The notes below the pieces were generated by a model. It had not been told where the DNA came from. It saw only the letters and a list, made by a program, of their open reading frames with translations, and searched no databases. Positions 38,201 through 46,893 of a stretch of 64,000 bases of DNA are shown piece by piece (the first letter of the stretch is position 1; each line of letters begins with the position of its first letter). Source of the stretch: Runella rosea (GTDB taxonomy: Bacteria > Bacteroidota > Bacteroidia > Cytophagales > Spirosomataceae); assembly GCF_003325355.1 (NCBI RefSeq), contig NZ_CP030850.1:5511501-5575500 (forward strand), written 5' to 3'. Both the position numbers and the translations under genes were made by a program.

Positions 38201-38585
38201 AGACCGCTACGAAAACCTCATAGATAGAATGAGGGCATTTGCCGAAAAGAACCTCCATTTAAAAAATATCAATCACACTTTTAGGCTCGAATTAGAAGAT
38301 GCCAAGAGGTTTATAGACCCCGAAAAACGCCAAAATATCTACCTGATTTTCAAAGAAGCCATCACTAATATCTGCAAGCACGCCGATGCCAAGCGTGTCA
38401 GCATCTTGTTCAAACAGGAAAAAAACGGTTTATATCTTCTCATTCACGATGATGGTGCTCAAAAACCCATCACCAATAGCGACGGGTTGGGGCTAAACAA
38501 CATGAAAATGCGCGCCAAAAATATAGGTGCAGCCTTGACTATTTCATACGATAAAGGCTTCAAGGTCGAGTTGGTGATGGGTTAG
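35247..38585 (+). CDS. Two-component propeller sensor histidine kinase
   Basis: The 1112-residue protein starts at TTG 35247 with a lipoprotein-like signal (FLGVLLACGQ). Residues about 150-720 hold around a dozen two-component propeller repeats (GNLWMGSYNGVSKYDGHTF, GNIWLAMWTGVTRFDG), making two seven-bladed propellers. A Y_Y_Y domain (about 795-875, ending PPGNYTFKVKGMNSDGNWS) leads to a single membrane helix. The cytoplasmic part has a HisKA_3 domain with phospho-acceptor His931 in NLHDEVGSILSG and an HATPase domain with DGLGLNNMKMRA. Relatives sense polysaccharide fragments in the periplasm. It forms an operon with the preceding NarL-type regulator. There is no fused receiver, so it is a classical rather than hybrid sensor. 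Confidence 0.93.
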   Translation: MKKNKPLSFSVYKSLIFSFLGVLLACGQRADSKREQPSLKIYPAKLRQIALDTMPPSETLPIGKIETLPLGKPAEVSLPNYTKPIKWKTVKVGNPIVYTLGLGSMPSPTKVPAIHKPFRAGKPQINPAKPPYSKDHNPFSFTIFGLKEGLVENQIHQIFQDKKGNLWMGSYNGVSKYDGHTFENYSQKEGLADNFYQCGLEDHEGNIWLCFRGGVTKFDGTYFTNYTTKEGLSHNTIEAIREDSKGNLWFGSVGGGVSMLEPKRHTFTHFGPKQGMGADVYGIIEDKKGNMWFATYDAGLVKYDFKSFSRFGYAQGLPYNVIMDLKEDRSGNIWLAMWTGVTRFDGTHFHHLTGNHERYTSKISIDNDNNVWFGAQPGGVYKIDNARANITKITTQEGLPNDYVMCSLADKDNNLWFGTNDGLVKYSQLVHNLTPKNGLIAAEIACVLKDRTQNIWVGTYNGGISKIDFGTQKIRNFSPKEGLSDADITSMMQDKAGNIWCGANYSTMFRLNADGKTITHFRDSGSYIVCIFEDGAGNIWYSSRDKNGVFRINGNTNTVTRFDMKQGLPQHQVVRIWQDSGGNMWFCTFNGASRLDKNGRLLSNFTEKEGFRLSVVESIAEDKYGNFWFSDIATGITHLNLKNKTFIHFTEKEGLSNNTVFGILKDPSGNLWFNTRNGLSKLSSEVVRQLASNEPLSKPIYFKNYDSEQGYLGFGAGRFDIVQDSTGKIWLPMVDRLTIFDPKEETLKNDKPNVELSKVKLFNESVVWAKDTTYVLKNGLIVDDFHFESLSKWNNIPEKLQLSYDNNYLNFEFVGINTNTPQKMIYQYTLEGLEKTWSVPSARSEASYGNLPPGNYTFKVKGMNSDGNWSAETAYAFSIRPPLWQTWWAYLLYLVVISTLVYYYFIQRVQNRLKKIRELEQIRTRISSNLHDEVGSILSGLAMQSEMLAITSLSSEKDTLMEISHMSHEAMERMRDTVWAIDSRKDRYENLIDRMRAFAEKNLHLKNINHTFRLELEDAKRFIDPEKRQNIYLIFKEAITNICKHADAKRVSILFKQEKNGLYLLIHDDGAQKPITNSDGLGLNNMKMRAKNIGAALTISYDKGFKVELVMG

Positions 38586-38637
38586 GGAGGGGAACCTCTT
38601 CCAACTGCAATTCGCGGCCATAATTTGAGCACTACAT

Positions 38638-38675
38638 AAACAAAAAAGAAGGCGCTAACGCCTTCTTTTTTGTTT
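38638..38675. terminator. Bidirectional Rho-independent terminator
   Basis: A perfect 17-bp stem (AAACAAAAAAGAAGGCG with its complement) around CTAA has A-rich left and T-rich right arms, so it can end transcription from both sides. It separates the kinase gene from the convergent TrpB2-like gene. Confidence 0.9.
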
Positions 38676-38762
38676 ATATGATTGATAGTTAAGCGAATGT
38701 TTCCGTTAGTGTCATTGCCTGATTTTACAGCTAACGATTAACGGATAACAATTAACTCATAC

Positions 38763-40133
38763 TTAAATACTTGGATAGTCCGCTAACTCTTTCAGGCCCG
38801 ATTTCAGTTCTTCATCGGTCAGGAAGTGGTCGGAGAGTTTTCCGTCGAAATAATCCATGTAGGCCTGCATATCTAAGAAACCGTGTCCGCAAAGGTTGAG
38901 CAGAATGGTTTCGGATTTGCCTTCTTCCTTGCAGCGTTGGGCTTCCCGGAATACCTGCGCAATGCCGTGCGTGGCTTCCGGCGCGGGAATGATGCCTTCG
39001 GCTTTGGCAAAAGCTATGCCCGCCTCAAAGCACTCCAACTGCTGAATGGCATTGGCTTCGATCAAACCGTCTTTCAAGAGTTGCGAACAAAGCACCGACG
39101 CACCGTGGTAGCGCAGTCCTCCCGCGTGGATAGCCGCAGGACGGAAATTGTGCCCTAAAGTGTACATCGGCAATAACGGCGTAAAGCCGGCCGAGTCGCC
39201 GAAGTCATAGCGGAATTCGCCTTTGGTCAATTTAGGGCACGACGCCGGCTCTACCGCAATGGCGCGTACTTTTTTGCCCTGCGTGAGGTTTTGGTGCAGG
39301 AACGGAAACGAAATCCCCGCAAAATTGGAGCCACCGCCCAAAGGTGCAATGACGATGTCGGGAAAATCGCCGGCTTTTTCCATTTGTACCAAACACTCCT
39401 GTCCGATGATGGTTTGGTGCATCAATACGTGGTTCAACACGCTGCCGAGGGCGTATTTGCAGTTTTCGTCCTGCACGGCACACTCGATGGCCTCGGAAAT
39501 GGCAATGCCCAAACTGCCGGGTGTATCAGGATATTGCGCCAATATTTTGCGCCCCGATTCGGTCAATTCAGAGGGTGAAGGGTAAATTTTGGCTCCAAAC
39601 GATTCGATCAACGCTTTGCGATATGGCTTTTGATTATAGCTGATGCGCACCTGAAACACCTCACATTCAATATCAAACATCTGACACGCAATAGCCAGGG
39701 CCGTGCCCCACTGTCCCGCACCTGTTTCGGTGGTGATGCGCTTGACGCCCTCCATTTTGTTGTAGTACGCCTGCGCCACTGCCGTATTTGTCTTGTGGCT
39801 ACCCGATGGGCTTACCCCTTCGTATTTGTAGTAAATTTTGGCGGGTGTATCCAGCATTTTTTCGAGTCGATGCGCCCGAAACATCGGTGTAGGCCGCCAC
39901 AATTTATAGATTTCGCGTACTTCTTCAGGAATTTCAATGTAGCGTTCCTGCGAGACTTCTTGCTTGATGAGTTCCATCGGAAACAACGGCGCCAAGTCGG
40001 CCGGTCCTACGGGCTGCTTCGTGCCGGGATGAAGCGGCGGCAGCGGTTTGTTGGGCATATCTGCCTGAATGTTGTACCAATGTCTCGGAATTTCATCTTC
40101 CGACAGCAGGATTTTGTACTGTTTTTCGGCCAT
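38763..40133 (-). CDS. trpB2: TrpB2-like PLP-dependent tryptophan synthase beta chain
   Basis: The 456 residues fit the TrpB2 subfamily, longer at the N terminus than TrpB1, with the opening YNIQADMPNKPLPPLHPGT and RPTPMFRAHRLEK. PLP binds Lys114 in GSHKTNTAVAQAY, and the phosphate loop is PLGGGSNFAG. It condenses indole and serine to tryptophan; TrpB2 proteins often work without a TrpA partner, perhaps salvaging indole or acting on other substrates. No other trp genes are nearby. A bidirectional terminator closes it. Confidence 0.92.
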   Translation of the reverse strand: MAEKQYKILLSEDEIPRHWYNIQADMPNKPLPPLHPGTKQPVGPADLAPLFPMELIKQEVSQERYIEIPEEVREIYKLWRPTPMFRAHRLEKMLDTPAKIYYKYEGVSPSGSHKTNTAVAQAYYNKMEGVKRITTETGAGQWGTALAIACQMFDIECEVFQVRISYNQKPYRKALIESFGAKIYPSPSELTESGRKILAQYPDTPGSLGIAISEAIECAVQDENCKYALGSVLNHVLMHQTIIGQECLVQMEKAGDFPDIVIAPLGGGSNFAGISFPFLHQNLTQGKKVRAIAVEPASCPKLTKGEFRYDFGDSAGFTPLLPMYTLGHNFRPAAIHAGGLRYHGASVLCSQLLKDGLIEANAIQQLECFEAGIAFAKAEGIIPAPEATHGIAQVFREAQRCKEEGKSETILLNLCGHGFLDMQAYMDYFDGKLSDHFLTDEELKSGLKELADYPSI

Positions 40134-40263
40134 GATAATTGGAATTAAGGGTTTTTAAAATTTGCCGCTAAACATAAAAAGTATTTTTATGAGGCACAAT
40201 GAAAATGCTCAGTATTTGTTTGACAATCCTGACAGGGTTCATGACTGCCGCCGATAGAGGTTG

Positions 40264-40965
40264 TTAATCCTCAAAACTGTACAGATACGGTGCCTTATGG
40301 GCCTTGCCCAAATATTGCTTTTCGTGGCGTTTTAAAATCTCCAGACTGAGCATTTTTCGTTGAAATGTAGTCCGGCGAATTTTTTCTCCCAAAATGGCCT
40401 CGTACACTTTTTGCAGGTCGTTCATGGTAAATCGGGCGGGCAATAAATTCATGCCGACCAATTTACGGTCCAAATTGTCGCGCAGGGTTTGCAGGGCTTT
40501 GGCTACGATGTCGGCGTGGTCGAATATAAGCGGAGGTAGCGCATCAATGTCGTACCACTCACACGAATCCGATAGAGCATCGGGTTGGGGGACTACCTCT
40601 TTGTAATCAATCAAGGCATAATATGCCACTGAAATGAATCGGTCGAGCAACCATTCATATTTCTCCAAAGAATAGTTGCCAGATTCCAAAATCGTTTGCA
40701 TGATTTCGGGTTTATAGCGAGCGGTATCTCCGAACGTATAAAATTGCTCCAAATAGATATTGTCCAGCCCCGTACGCTCTTTCAATCCTCTCCGGACGGC
40801 GTCGTTTAGGTTTTCGTTACGTTGTACAAAACCGCCAGGCAACGCAAAGAACCCAGTATTATGGTACTCCATGATTAAGATTTTCAGCGCGCCTCCCGAA
40901 AACCCAAACACCACCGAGTCGAAGGCAATATTCGTTAAAAAGTCTTTTTGGTCCACTAATCCCAA
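40264..40965 (-). CDS. NrtR/AraR-like regulator with degenerate Nudix domain
   Basis: Residues about 10-140 are a Nudix fold and about 150-230 a winged helix (FTMNDLQKVYEAILGEKIRRT, then FQRKMLSLEILKRH). The Nudix box reads GGFVQRNENLNDAVRRGLKE then RTGL: the REUxEE core is RGLKER, so two metal-binding glutamates are missing and hydrolase activity is unlikely. Bacteroidota use such proteins (for example the AraR type) as sugar-responsive repressors. It is divergent from the esterase series with 119 bases between, including an inverted repeat. The start is TTG 40965 or GTG 40956; an in-frame stop lies just upstream. Confidence 0.87.
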   Translation of the reverse strand: MGLVDQKDFLTNIAFDSVVFGFSGGALKILIMEYHNTGFFALPGGFVQRNENLNDAVRRGLKERTGLDNIYLEQFYTFGDTARYKPEIMQTILESGNYSLEKYEWLLDRFISVAYYALIDYKEVVPQPDALSDSCEWYDIDALPPLIFDHADIVAKALQTLRDNLDRKLVGMNLLPARFTMNDLQKVYEAILGEKIRRTTFQRKMLSLEILKRHEKQYLGKAHKAPYLYSFED

Positions 40966-41042
40966 TGATTTAGTTCAATTTTTTGTGGCAATCTACCAAT
41001 TTTTTCAAAAATAAATAGGGAATTTTCAAAAAGTGAATTATT

Positions 41043-41063
41043 ATTGTCACAAATTGAGACAAT
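41043..41063. promoter_or_regulatory. Candidate operator between Nudix-type regulator and esterase operon
   Basis: ATTGTC and GACAAT form an inverted repeat around 9 bases (ACAAATTGA), 21 bases before the first esterase start codon. Position and symmetry suit a repressor site for the divergent regulator, but the arms are short. Confidence 0.45.
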
Positions 41064-41084
41064 GAATAAAATTAACCCAAGAAA

Positions 41085-42719
41085 ATGAAAAGAAAAGGCT
41101 ATTTGTTAGGAGTGCTTTGCTTGTTGAGCGGTGCTGTTCTGGCACAAGGAAACAACTCCTTTGCGGTACAAGCAACCGTTGAAAATGGAATTATTGAAGG
41201 GAATTACGATACTAAAACGGGCATTCAAACTTACTTTGGCGTACCGTTTGCGAAGCCACCCGTCGGTAATCTGCGCTGGAAAGCTCCCCAACCCGTCGAT
41301 AACTGGCAAGGCGTAAAGGAAACCAAAAAATTTAGCCCTCGTCCCATGCAGAAAATTGTATTTGGGGATATGAATTCCCGGTCCAACGGCCTGAGCGAAG
41401 ATTGTCTATATCTCAATGTTTGGACGCCTGCTAAACGCAACACCAAAGGGTTGCCAGTGTTGTTGTACTACTACGGAGGGGGCAATGCCGCTGGCGATGG
41501 CTCCGAGCCACGCTACGATGGCGAGGCGATGGCCAAGAAAGGAATAGTGGTCATTACGTGCAATTACCGTCTCAATATTTTTGGATTTTTGGCGCACCCC
41601 GAACTGTCGGCCGAGGCACCTTACAAAGCATCGGGCAATTATGGAATGTTGGACCAGTCGGCTGCTTTGAAATGGGTACAGAAAAACATTGCCGCTTTTG
41701 GAGGTGACCCTAAAAAAATCACCATCGCGGGTGAGTCGGCAGGCTCAATTGCCGTCAGTATGCAAATGTCTTCGCCCTTGTCGCGAGGGCTCATCGCAGG
41801 AGCTATCGGCGAAAGCGGTGCGGGTATCAATCCCACTATGGCTCCCGTGCCCTTGGCCGATGCCGAAAAAATGGGCGTGGATTTCTTAAAAAAATCTGGC
41901 GTGGCAAGCCTCAAACAACTGCGAGCGTTGTCGTCAAGAGAGGTATACGAGCTGTTTGATGAATCAAAAATGTTTGGCTTTCCCATCGTCATTGATGGGT
42001 ATTTTCTTCCTAAAACCATCCCTCAAATCTTTGCGGCCAAAGAACAAGCGCAGGTGCCGTTGTTGTTGGGCTGGAACTCCGCCGAAATCCCTGGCATGGC
42101 CTTCATGCAAGGCCAGCCGTATAAAGAGGAAAACTACGTAGCGCGGGTGAAAAAGGAATACCCGAATGATTTTGAAGAAGTGCTGAAACTATATCCGCAC
42201 GGTTCGGAAAAAGAAATTGAACTTTCTGCCACGGCATTGGCCGCCGACCGGTTTATCTCTTATAGTACATGGAAATGGTTTGATTTACACCGTAACAACA
42301 GTGCCCAGCCGGTGTATCGCTATTTATACAGCAAGCTGCGCCCAGAGTTGGTGGATAAATCATTGACTTCAGGCCTAGCGGGAGGAACCGTAAGAGCCGA
42401 TGGCCCCGCACCCAAAGCACCCAAGGCCGTAGGCGCTCCGCACGCCTGCGAAATCGAATATTGCATGGGTAATCTGCACCTTGTGAAAGATTATGCTTGG
42501 ACCGCCGATGACTATAAAGTCTCGGATACGATGCTCAATTTCTTTGCCAATTTCGTGAAGACTGGCAATCCCAACGGCGATAAACTCCCCGAATGGCCCG
42601 TTGCCAAAGCGGGAGATGCTACGCCGCCCGTGATGATTTTGGATACGGAATCCAAAGCCGAAAAAGCGACAAATGATGCGCGTTATTTATTTTTAGACAG
42701 AGCCTACGGGAATAAATAA
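41085..42719 (+). CDS. Secreted type-B carboxylesterase, first copy
   Basis: The 544-residue protein has a signal peptide (ending GAVLAQ) and the carboxylesterase type-B alpha/beta-hydrolase layout: FGVPFAKPPVGNLRWKAP, SEDCLYLNVWTP, the nucleophile elbow IAGESAGS (Ser218), an acidic residue in GWNSAEIPG, and catalytic His453 in APHACEIEY. It would hydrolyse carboxyl esters in the periplasm or outside. It heads a series of hydrolase genes divergent from the Nudix-type regulator and is followed after 40 bases by a paralogue. Confidence 0.92.
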   Translation: MKRKGYLLGVLCLLSGAVLAQGNNSFAVQATVENGIIEGNYDTKTGIQTYFGVPFAKPPVGNLRWKAPQPVDNWQGVKETKKFSPRPMQKIVFGDMNSRSNGLSEDCLYLNVWTPAKRNTKGLPVLLYYYGGGNAAGDGSEPRYDGEAMAKKGIVVITCNYRLNIFGFLAHPELSAEAPYKASGNYGMLDQSAALKWVQKNIAAFGGDPKKITIAGESAGSIAVSMQMSSPLSRGLIAGAIGESGAGINPTMAPVPLADAEKMGVDFLKKSGVASLKQLRALSSREVYELFDESKMFGFPIVIDGYFLPKTIPQIFAAKEQAQVPLLLGWNSAEIPGMAFMQGQPYKEENYVARVKKEYPNDFEEVLKLYPHGSEKEIELSATALAADRFISYSTWKWFDLHRNNSAQPVYRYLYSKLRPELVDKSLTSGLAGGTVRADGPAPKAPKAVGAPHACEIEYCMGNLHLVKDYAWTADDYKVSDTMLNFFANFVKTGNPNGDKLPEWPVAKAGDATPPVMILDTESKAEKATNDARYLFLDRAYGNK

Positions 42720-42759
42720 CGAATCAATTTAACCTATCAGTTTTACTACTTATTAAACG

Positions 42760-44367
42760 ATGAAAAGATTCATTTTTCCACTTTTACTGGCCGTAAGTTG
42801 TGTGTCACAACCTATACAGGCTCAACTTCAAACGGGCGAGAATGTAGCCGTCACTAATACCGATGCGGGCAAAGTGAGGGGCTATATTCACAACGGAATC
42901 TTTACGTATAAAGGTATACCGTATGCAGAGGCTAAGCGTTTTGAAGCACCCCAAAAGCCAAAGCCTTGGAGCAATGTACGCAGCTCAATGACCTACGGCC
43001 CCGTGGCTCCTCTTATGGATCCAACGACCTCTGTGATGGACGAATCTGAGTTTGTTTTTAACCACAATTGGGGCTTTACAAGCGAAGATTGTATGCGCAT
43101 CAACGTTTGGTCGCCAGGTATCAACGACGGCAAAAAACGTCCCGTTTTGTTCTGGATTCACGGAGGAGGTTTTACGGCAGGTTCTTCGCAAGAATTACCT
43201 TCTTATGATGGCGAAAGTTTGGCTAAAAAAGGAGACGTCGTTGTGGTTTCTATCAACCACCGCTTGAATATTTTAGGCTATTTGGACTTGTCAGCTTATG
43301 GCGATAAATACAAACAATCGGCCAATTTGAGCGTATTGGACATGAAGGCCGCCTTGGAATGGGTAAAAACAAACATTGCAAACTTTGGCGGTGACCCAAA
43401 CAACGTAACTATCTTTGGTCAATCGGGCGGAGGTGCCAAAGTAAACACACTAATGGCGATGCCATCGGCAAAAGGTTTATTCCATAAAGCCATCAATCAA
43501 AGCGGGTCTTTTCGTGCGGCTATGCTCGACAAAAAAACGACCCAAGCCATTGGCGCAGAAGTGCTAAAAGAACTTAACATTGCTGCTGACAAAGTGGACG
43601 ATGTTCAAAAAGTACCTTTCCAAGTCCTGAGCGACGCAGGCAAAAAAGCCCTCAAAACCATCGCTGACAAAATGAAAGCAGAAGGGAAACCAGTTATTGG
43701 CTTTGGTTTGAGTTGGGGGCCAAGCGTAGATGGCGAGGTTCTTCCTTATCAATTGTTTTCCAATGAAGCCTTTGAACTTTCAAAAAACATTCCTTTGCTC
43801 ATTGGAACCACTAAAAACGAATTTGCCGCTTTTCGTGCAGCACCTGCCAACAGTACTCCAGAACAAGTTCTGGAATTGGTAAAGAAAACGTATGGTGACA
43901 AGGCCGATGCGTACGTGGCGGCGGCAAAAAAAGCTTTCCCAGAAGATACAAAACCCTCTGCCATTTTGGATATTGACGTAATGTTTCGTCCAGGAGCGGT
44001 CGTGCAGGCCAAGCAAAAATCGTCATTGGCAGGCGGGGCTCCTGTCTATATGTTCATGTTCACGTGGCAGTCGCCTGTGATGGATGGGAAATACAAAGCT
44101 GTTCATTGCATGGAAATTCCATTTGTATTCAACAACATTGCGCGTTGCGAAGAAATGACTGGCGGCGGGAAAGAGGCGTACGTATTGGCCGATAAAATGA
44201 GCCAATCTTGGATTAATTTTGCTAAAACGGGCAATCCAAACCATGCAGGACTTCCAAAATGGGAGCCTTATACGGCAGAGAAGGGAACAACCATGTTTTT
44301 CGACAATAAATGCAACATTCGTTATCACCACGACGAAGAGTTGATGAAAGTCGTTGCTGCACAATAA
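42760..44367 (+). CDS. Secreted type-B carboxylesterase, second copy
   Basis: A 535-residue paralogue of the preceding protein with signal peptide ending IQAQ. It has YKGIPYAEAKRFEAP, SEDCMRINVWSP, the oxyanion stretch WIHGGGFTAGSS, nucleophile Ser222 in FGQSGGGAK, Glu in GTTKNEFAAF, and His449 in VHCMEIPFVF. The elbow differs from the first copy (GQSGG against GESAG), so substrates probably differ. It lies 40 bases downstream of the first copy and is probably co-transcribed with it; a hairpin follows. Confidence 0.92.
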   Translation: MKRFIFPLLLAVSCVSQPIQAQLQTGENVAVTNTDAGKVRGYIHNGIFTYKGIPYAEAKRFEAPQKPKPWSNVRSSMTYGPVAPLMDPTTSVMDESEFVFNHNWGFTSEDCMRINVWSPGINDGKKRPVLFWIHGGGFTAGSSQELPSYDGESLAKKGDVVVVSINHRLNILGYLDLSAYGDKYKQSANLSVLDMKAALEWVKTNIANFGGDPNNVTIFGQSGGGAKVNTLMAMPSAKGLFHKAINQSGSFRAAMLDKKTTQAIGAEVLKELNIAADKVDDVQKVPFQVLSDAGKKALKTIADKMKAEGKPVIGFGLSWGPSVDGEVLPYQLFSNEAFELSKNIPLLIGTTKNEFAAFRAAPANSTPEQVLELVKKTYGDKADAYVAAAKKAFPEDTKPSAILDIDVMFRPGAVVQAKQKSSLAGGAPVYMFMFTWQSPVMDGKYKAVHCMEIPFVFNNIARCEEMTGGGKEAYVLADKMSQSWINFAKTGNPNHAGLPKWEPYTAEKGTTMFFDNKCNIRYHHDEELMKVVAAQ

Positions 44368-44405
44368 ACTTCATTTACCTATCAAAGTTCAATTTTTTCG
44401 TTCAT

Positions 44406-44433
44406 CGTCAGTGAGTTGTATAACTCGCTGGCG
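44406..44433 (+). repeat. Intergenic hairpin, possible processing site
   Basis: CGTCAGTGAGTT pairs with AACTCGCTGGCG (12 bp, three wobbles) around GTAT. It has no T run, so it may be a transcript stabiliser or processing site within the esterase operon rather than a terminator. Confidence 0.5.
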
Positions 44434-44512
44434 GTGAAACTCAACGTTAAATCAACACTGTTTATTAACGAAAAAAGGCAGATTTTACGCAATTAAACTT
44501 TCCTTTCAAAAC

Positions 44513-45703
44513 ATGAAAAAATCGTTTGTTTTACTTTTTAGCCTAGTATTGAGTCATTTGGCTTTTGCTCAGGAAGCGCTTTTCAATGCCGCCGACCTAA
44601 AGTCGCCCGAAATCAATGCTGATAAAACGGTTACGTTTCGCTTTTTTGCTCCAAAAGCAGACTCTGTTTTTTTAACAGGTGATTTTCTGCCTACCATGAA
44701 AGTCAAATCACGTTTTGGTTTGGTGGATGTGCCCAAACCTGCTTTGATGCAAAAAGATGCCAAAGGTGTCTGGACTTTTACTTCCGACGCCCTCGCCCCT
44801 GAATTGTATTCGTATTCGTTTACGGTGGATGGTCTTCGTAGTATCGACCCAAACAACCCGTTTTTAAATCGTGATGTAGCTACCGTTACTAATATTTTTA
44901 TTGTGGGAGGGCCGCAGGCTGACTATTACAAAGTTAATGCTATCCCACATGGTAGCGTAACCCGACGTTGGTACGACTCCCCTGGCCTTGGTATAGACCG
45001 CCGAATTACTATTTATACCCCTCCAGGTTATGAAAGTAGCAACGCTACCTATCCAGTGCTTTATTTATTGCACGGTGCAGGTGGCGATGAAGAGGCTTGG
45101 ATAGCCCTCGGACGCACTGCACAAATCATGGATAATCTTATAGCTCAAGGCAAAGCGAAACCAATGATTGTGGTAATGCCAAATGGGAATGCGTCGCAAG
45201 ATGCCGCCCCAGGCGAAGGAAACACAGGCTTCTACAAACCGCAATTTATGGCGCCTCGTACTATGGAGGGTTCTTATGAAGGTGCTTTTATGGATATTGT
45301 AAAATTTGTAGAGAAAAACTACCGCGTGAATGCCAAAAAAGAAAGCAGAGCCATTGCAGGCTTATCCATGGGCGGTTTTCATTCAATGCACATTTCAAGG
45401 TTTTATCCGAATACGTTCGACTACGTTGGTTTGTTTTCCGCAGCCATTATGCCCCGTGAAGATGCCACCGCAAAGGTTTATAGCAATATTGACGAAACCT
45501 TGAAAGTACAAAAAGAAAACGGAACCAAACTCTATTGGATAGCAATCGGTAAAACCGATTTCCTTTACCAAGCCAATGTAGATTTCCGTAAAAAATTAGA
45601 TGGTATGGGGATGAAATACGAATATGTGGAATCAGAAGGTGGGCATATTTGGAGAAACTGGAGGGTATATTTAAGCCAATTTGTTCCGAAATTATTTAAT
45701 TAA
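44513..45703 (+). CDS. CE1-like esterase with N-terminal E-set/CBM48-like domain
   Basis: After a signal peptide (ending LAFAQ), residues about 25-125 form an Ig-like E-set domain (TVTFRFFAPKADSVFLTGDF, YSYSFTVDGLRSIDPNNPF). The rest is an esterase-D-like hydrolase with YPVLYLLHGAGGDEEAW, nucleophile Ser285 in AGLSMGGFHSM, and His in ESEGGHIWRNW. The two-domain form matches feruloyl or acetyl xylan esterase-like CE1 proteins of Bacteroidota, which remove ester groups from plant polysaccharide. Position in an esterase series fits that role. Confidence 0.9.
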   Translation: MKKSFVLLFSLVLSHLAFAQEALFNAADLKSPEINADKTVTFRFFAPKADSVFLTGDFLPTMKVKSRFGLVDVPKPALMQKDAKGVWTFTSDALAPELYSYSFTVDGLRSIDPNNPFLNRDVATVTNIFIVGGPQADYYKVNAIPHGSVTRRWYDSPGLGIDRRITIYTPPGYESSNATYPVLYLLHGAGGDEEAWIALGRTAQIMDNLIAQGKAKPMIVVMPNGNASQDAAPGEGNTGFYKPQFMAPRTMEGSYEGAFMDIVKFVEKNYRVNAKKESRAIAGLSMGGFHSMHISRFYPNTFDYVGLFSAAIMPREDATAKVYSNIDETLKVQKENGTKLYWIAIGKTDFLYQANVDFRKKLDGMGMKYEYVESEGGHIWRNWRVYLSQFVPKLFN

Positions 45704-45779
45704 TCAGGAAAAGATAGGCACGTTTTTCTTTTATTAAAAACTTACAAAACCTTCATTCATTATTAAACCCCAATCACCA

Positions 45780-46778
45780 ATGAATACACAAATATCCCGC
45801 CGCGATTTTATGGCAATGGCTTCGCTCACCGCAATGGGTGGATTAATGAATTTCAATAAAGCATGGGCATTAGGCGAGAAACCTAACTCTAAATTCAAAG
45901 GAGTTCAGATTGGGGCCATTACTTATTCGTTTCGTAGTATGCCCCACGACGTAGATAAATTGATCCAATTTTGCATTGATTCCAACCTGAGTGCCATCGA
46001 ATTGATGGGAGATTCGGTGGAAGAATACGCTGGAAAACCAAAATCACCTGTTCGGATGGGTCCCCCGCCCGCAGGAGGTGGACGCCCGCAACTGACCGAC
46101 GAACAACGCGCTCAGTTGGCGGAGTACAACAAGCAGGTAGCCGAATGGCGCAGTACGGTTTCGATGGATAAATTCAAAGAGGTGCGTAAGAAATTCGACA
46201 AGGCAGGTATCTCTATCTATGCTTTCAAACCTAACGCTTTTGGGGTAAACAACACCGACGCCGAAGTAGAATACGGTATGAAAGTTGCCAAAGTATTGGG
46301 AGCAACCTCTGTGACACTAGAACTACCCACCGATCCAAAACAGACGCAACGCCTAGGAGATTTGGGGGCTAAAAACAAGGTGTATGTAGGTTACCACAAC
46401 CACACCCAAGCTACTGATACCCTGTGGGATAACGCATTGGCGCAGTCTCCCTATAATTCGATTAACTTTGACTGCGGGCACTACCTTGCAGCAGGTGGTA
46501 AAAACACCAAAGAGGCGCTCATGAAGTTTATCGAAAACAAACATGACCGTATTTCGACCATGCATTTGAAAGACCGCACCACACCTGAGCACGGAGCAGG
46601 CAACTTGGTTTGGGGAACGGGCGATACTCCTATTCGTGAGATTTTGTTGATGATTCGCGACCGTAAATACAAATTTCCCGTTTCGGTAGAGCTTGAGTAC
46701 CAAATTCCTGAAGGTTCTGACGCCGTCAAAGAAGTGGCAAAGTGCGTAGCTTTTGCCAAAAATATTTTGATGAGCTAA
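45780..46778 (+). CDS. Tat-exported sugar phosphate isomerase/epimerase-like TIM barrel
   Basis: The start carries a twin-arginine-like signal (SRRDFMAMASLTAMGGLM), which predicts export of a folded metal enzyme. The body follows the xylose isomerase-like (AP endonuclease 2) TIM barrel: GAITYSFRSM, AIELMGD, VTLELP, the metal-ligand region VGYHNHTQ, INFDCGHYLAAG, MHLKDRT, and the final VSVELEYQIP. Members isomerise or epimerise keto sugars and related compounds. It is probably secreted to the periplasm to work on products released by the adjacent esterases. Confidence 0.88.
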   Translation: MNTQISRRDFMAMASLTAMGGLMNFNKAWALGEKPNSKFKGVQIGAITYSFRSMPHDVDKLIQFCIDSNLSAIELMGDSVEEYAGKPKSPVRMGPPPAGGGRPQLTDEQRAQLAEYNKQVAEWRSTVSMDKFKEVRKKFDKAGISIYAFKPNAFGVNNTDAEVEYGMKVAKVLGATSVTLELPTDPKQTQRLGDLGAKNKVYVGYHNHTQATDTLWDNALAQSPYNSINFDCGHYLAAGGKNTKEALMKFIENKHDRISTMHLKDRTTPEHGAGNLVWGTGDTPIREILLMIRDRKYKFPVSVELEYQIPEGSDAVKEVAKCVAFAKNILMS

Positions 46779-46842
46779 GGCATTTTTTGTCATGCCGACC
46801 ACAGGACGGAGCCGCCCGTACGGGCATCTACCACTACTACTC

Positions 46843-46879
46843 ACCCTCCCGAAAGTTTTAAACTTTCGGGAGGGTTTTT
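46843..46879 (+). terminator. Rho-independent terminator inside the hydrolase series
   Basis: A perfect 15-bp stem (ACCCTCCCGAAAGTT with its complement) around TTA is followed by TTTTT. It splits the series after the isomerase gene, so the esterase/sulfatase/CitMHS part downstream needs either readthrough or its own promoter. A GCCCGTACGGGC palindrome lies just upstream at 46814-46825. Confidence 0.88.
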
Positions 46880-46893
46880 AATAAACTAACCCA

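Noticed and set aside
39630-40148. 172-codon antisense open frame over the TrpB2 gene
   Set aside because: It has no family resemblance, and the opposite frame holds all PLP enzyme motifs.
44406-44433. Hairpin as terminator between the esterase genes
   Set aside because: No T run follows; readthrough is expected.
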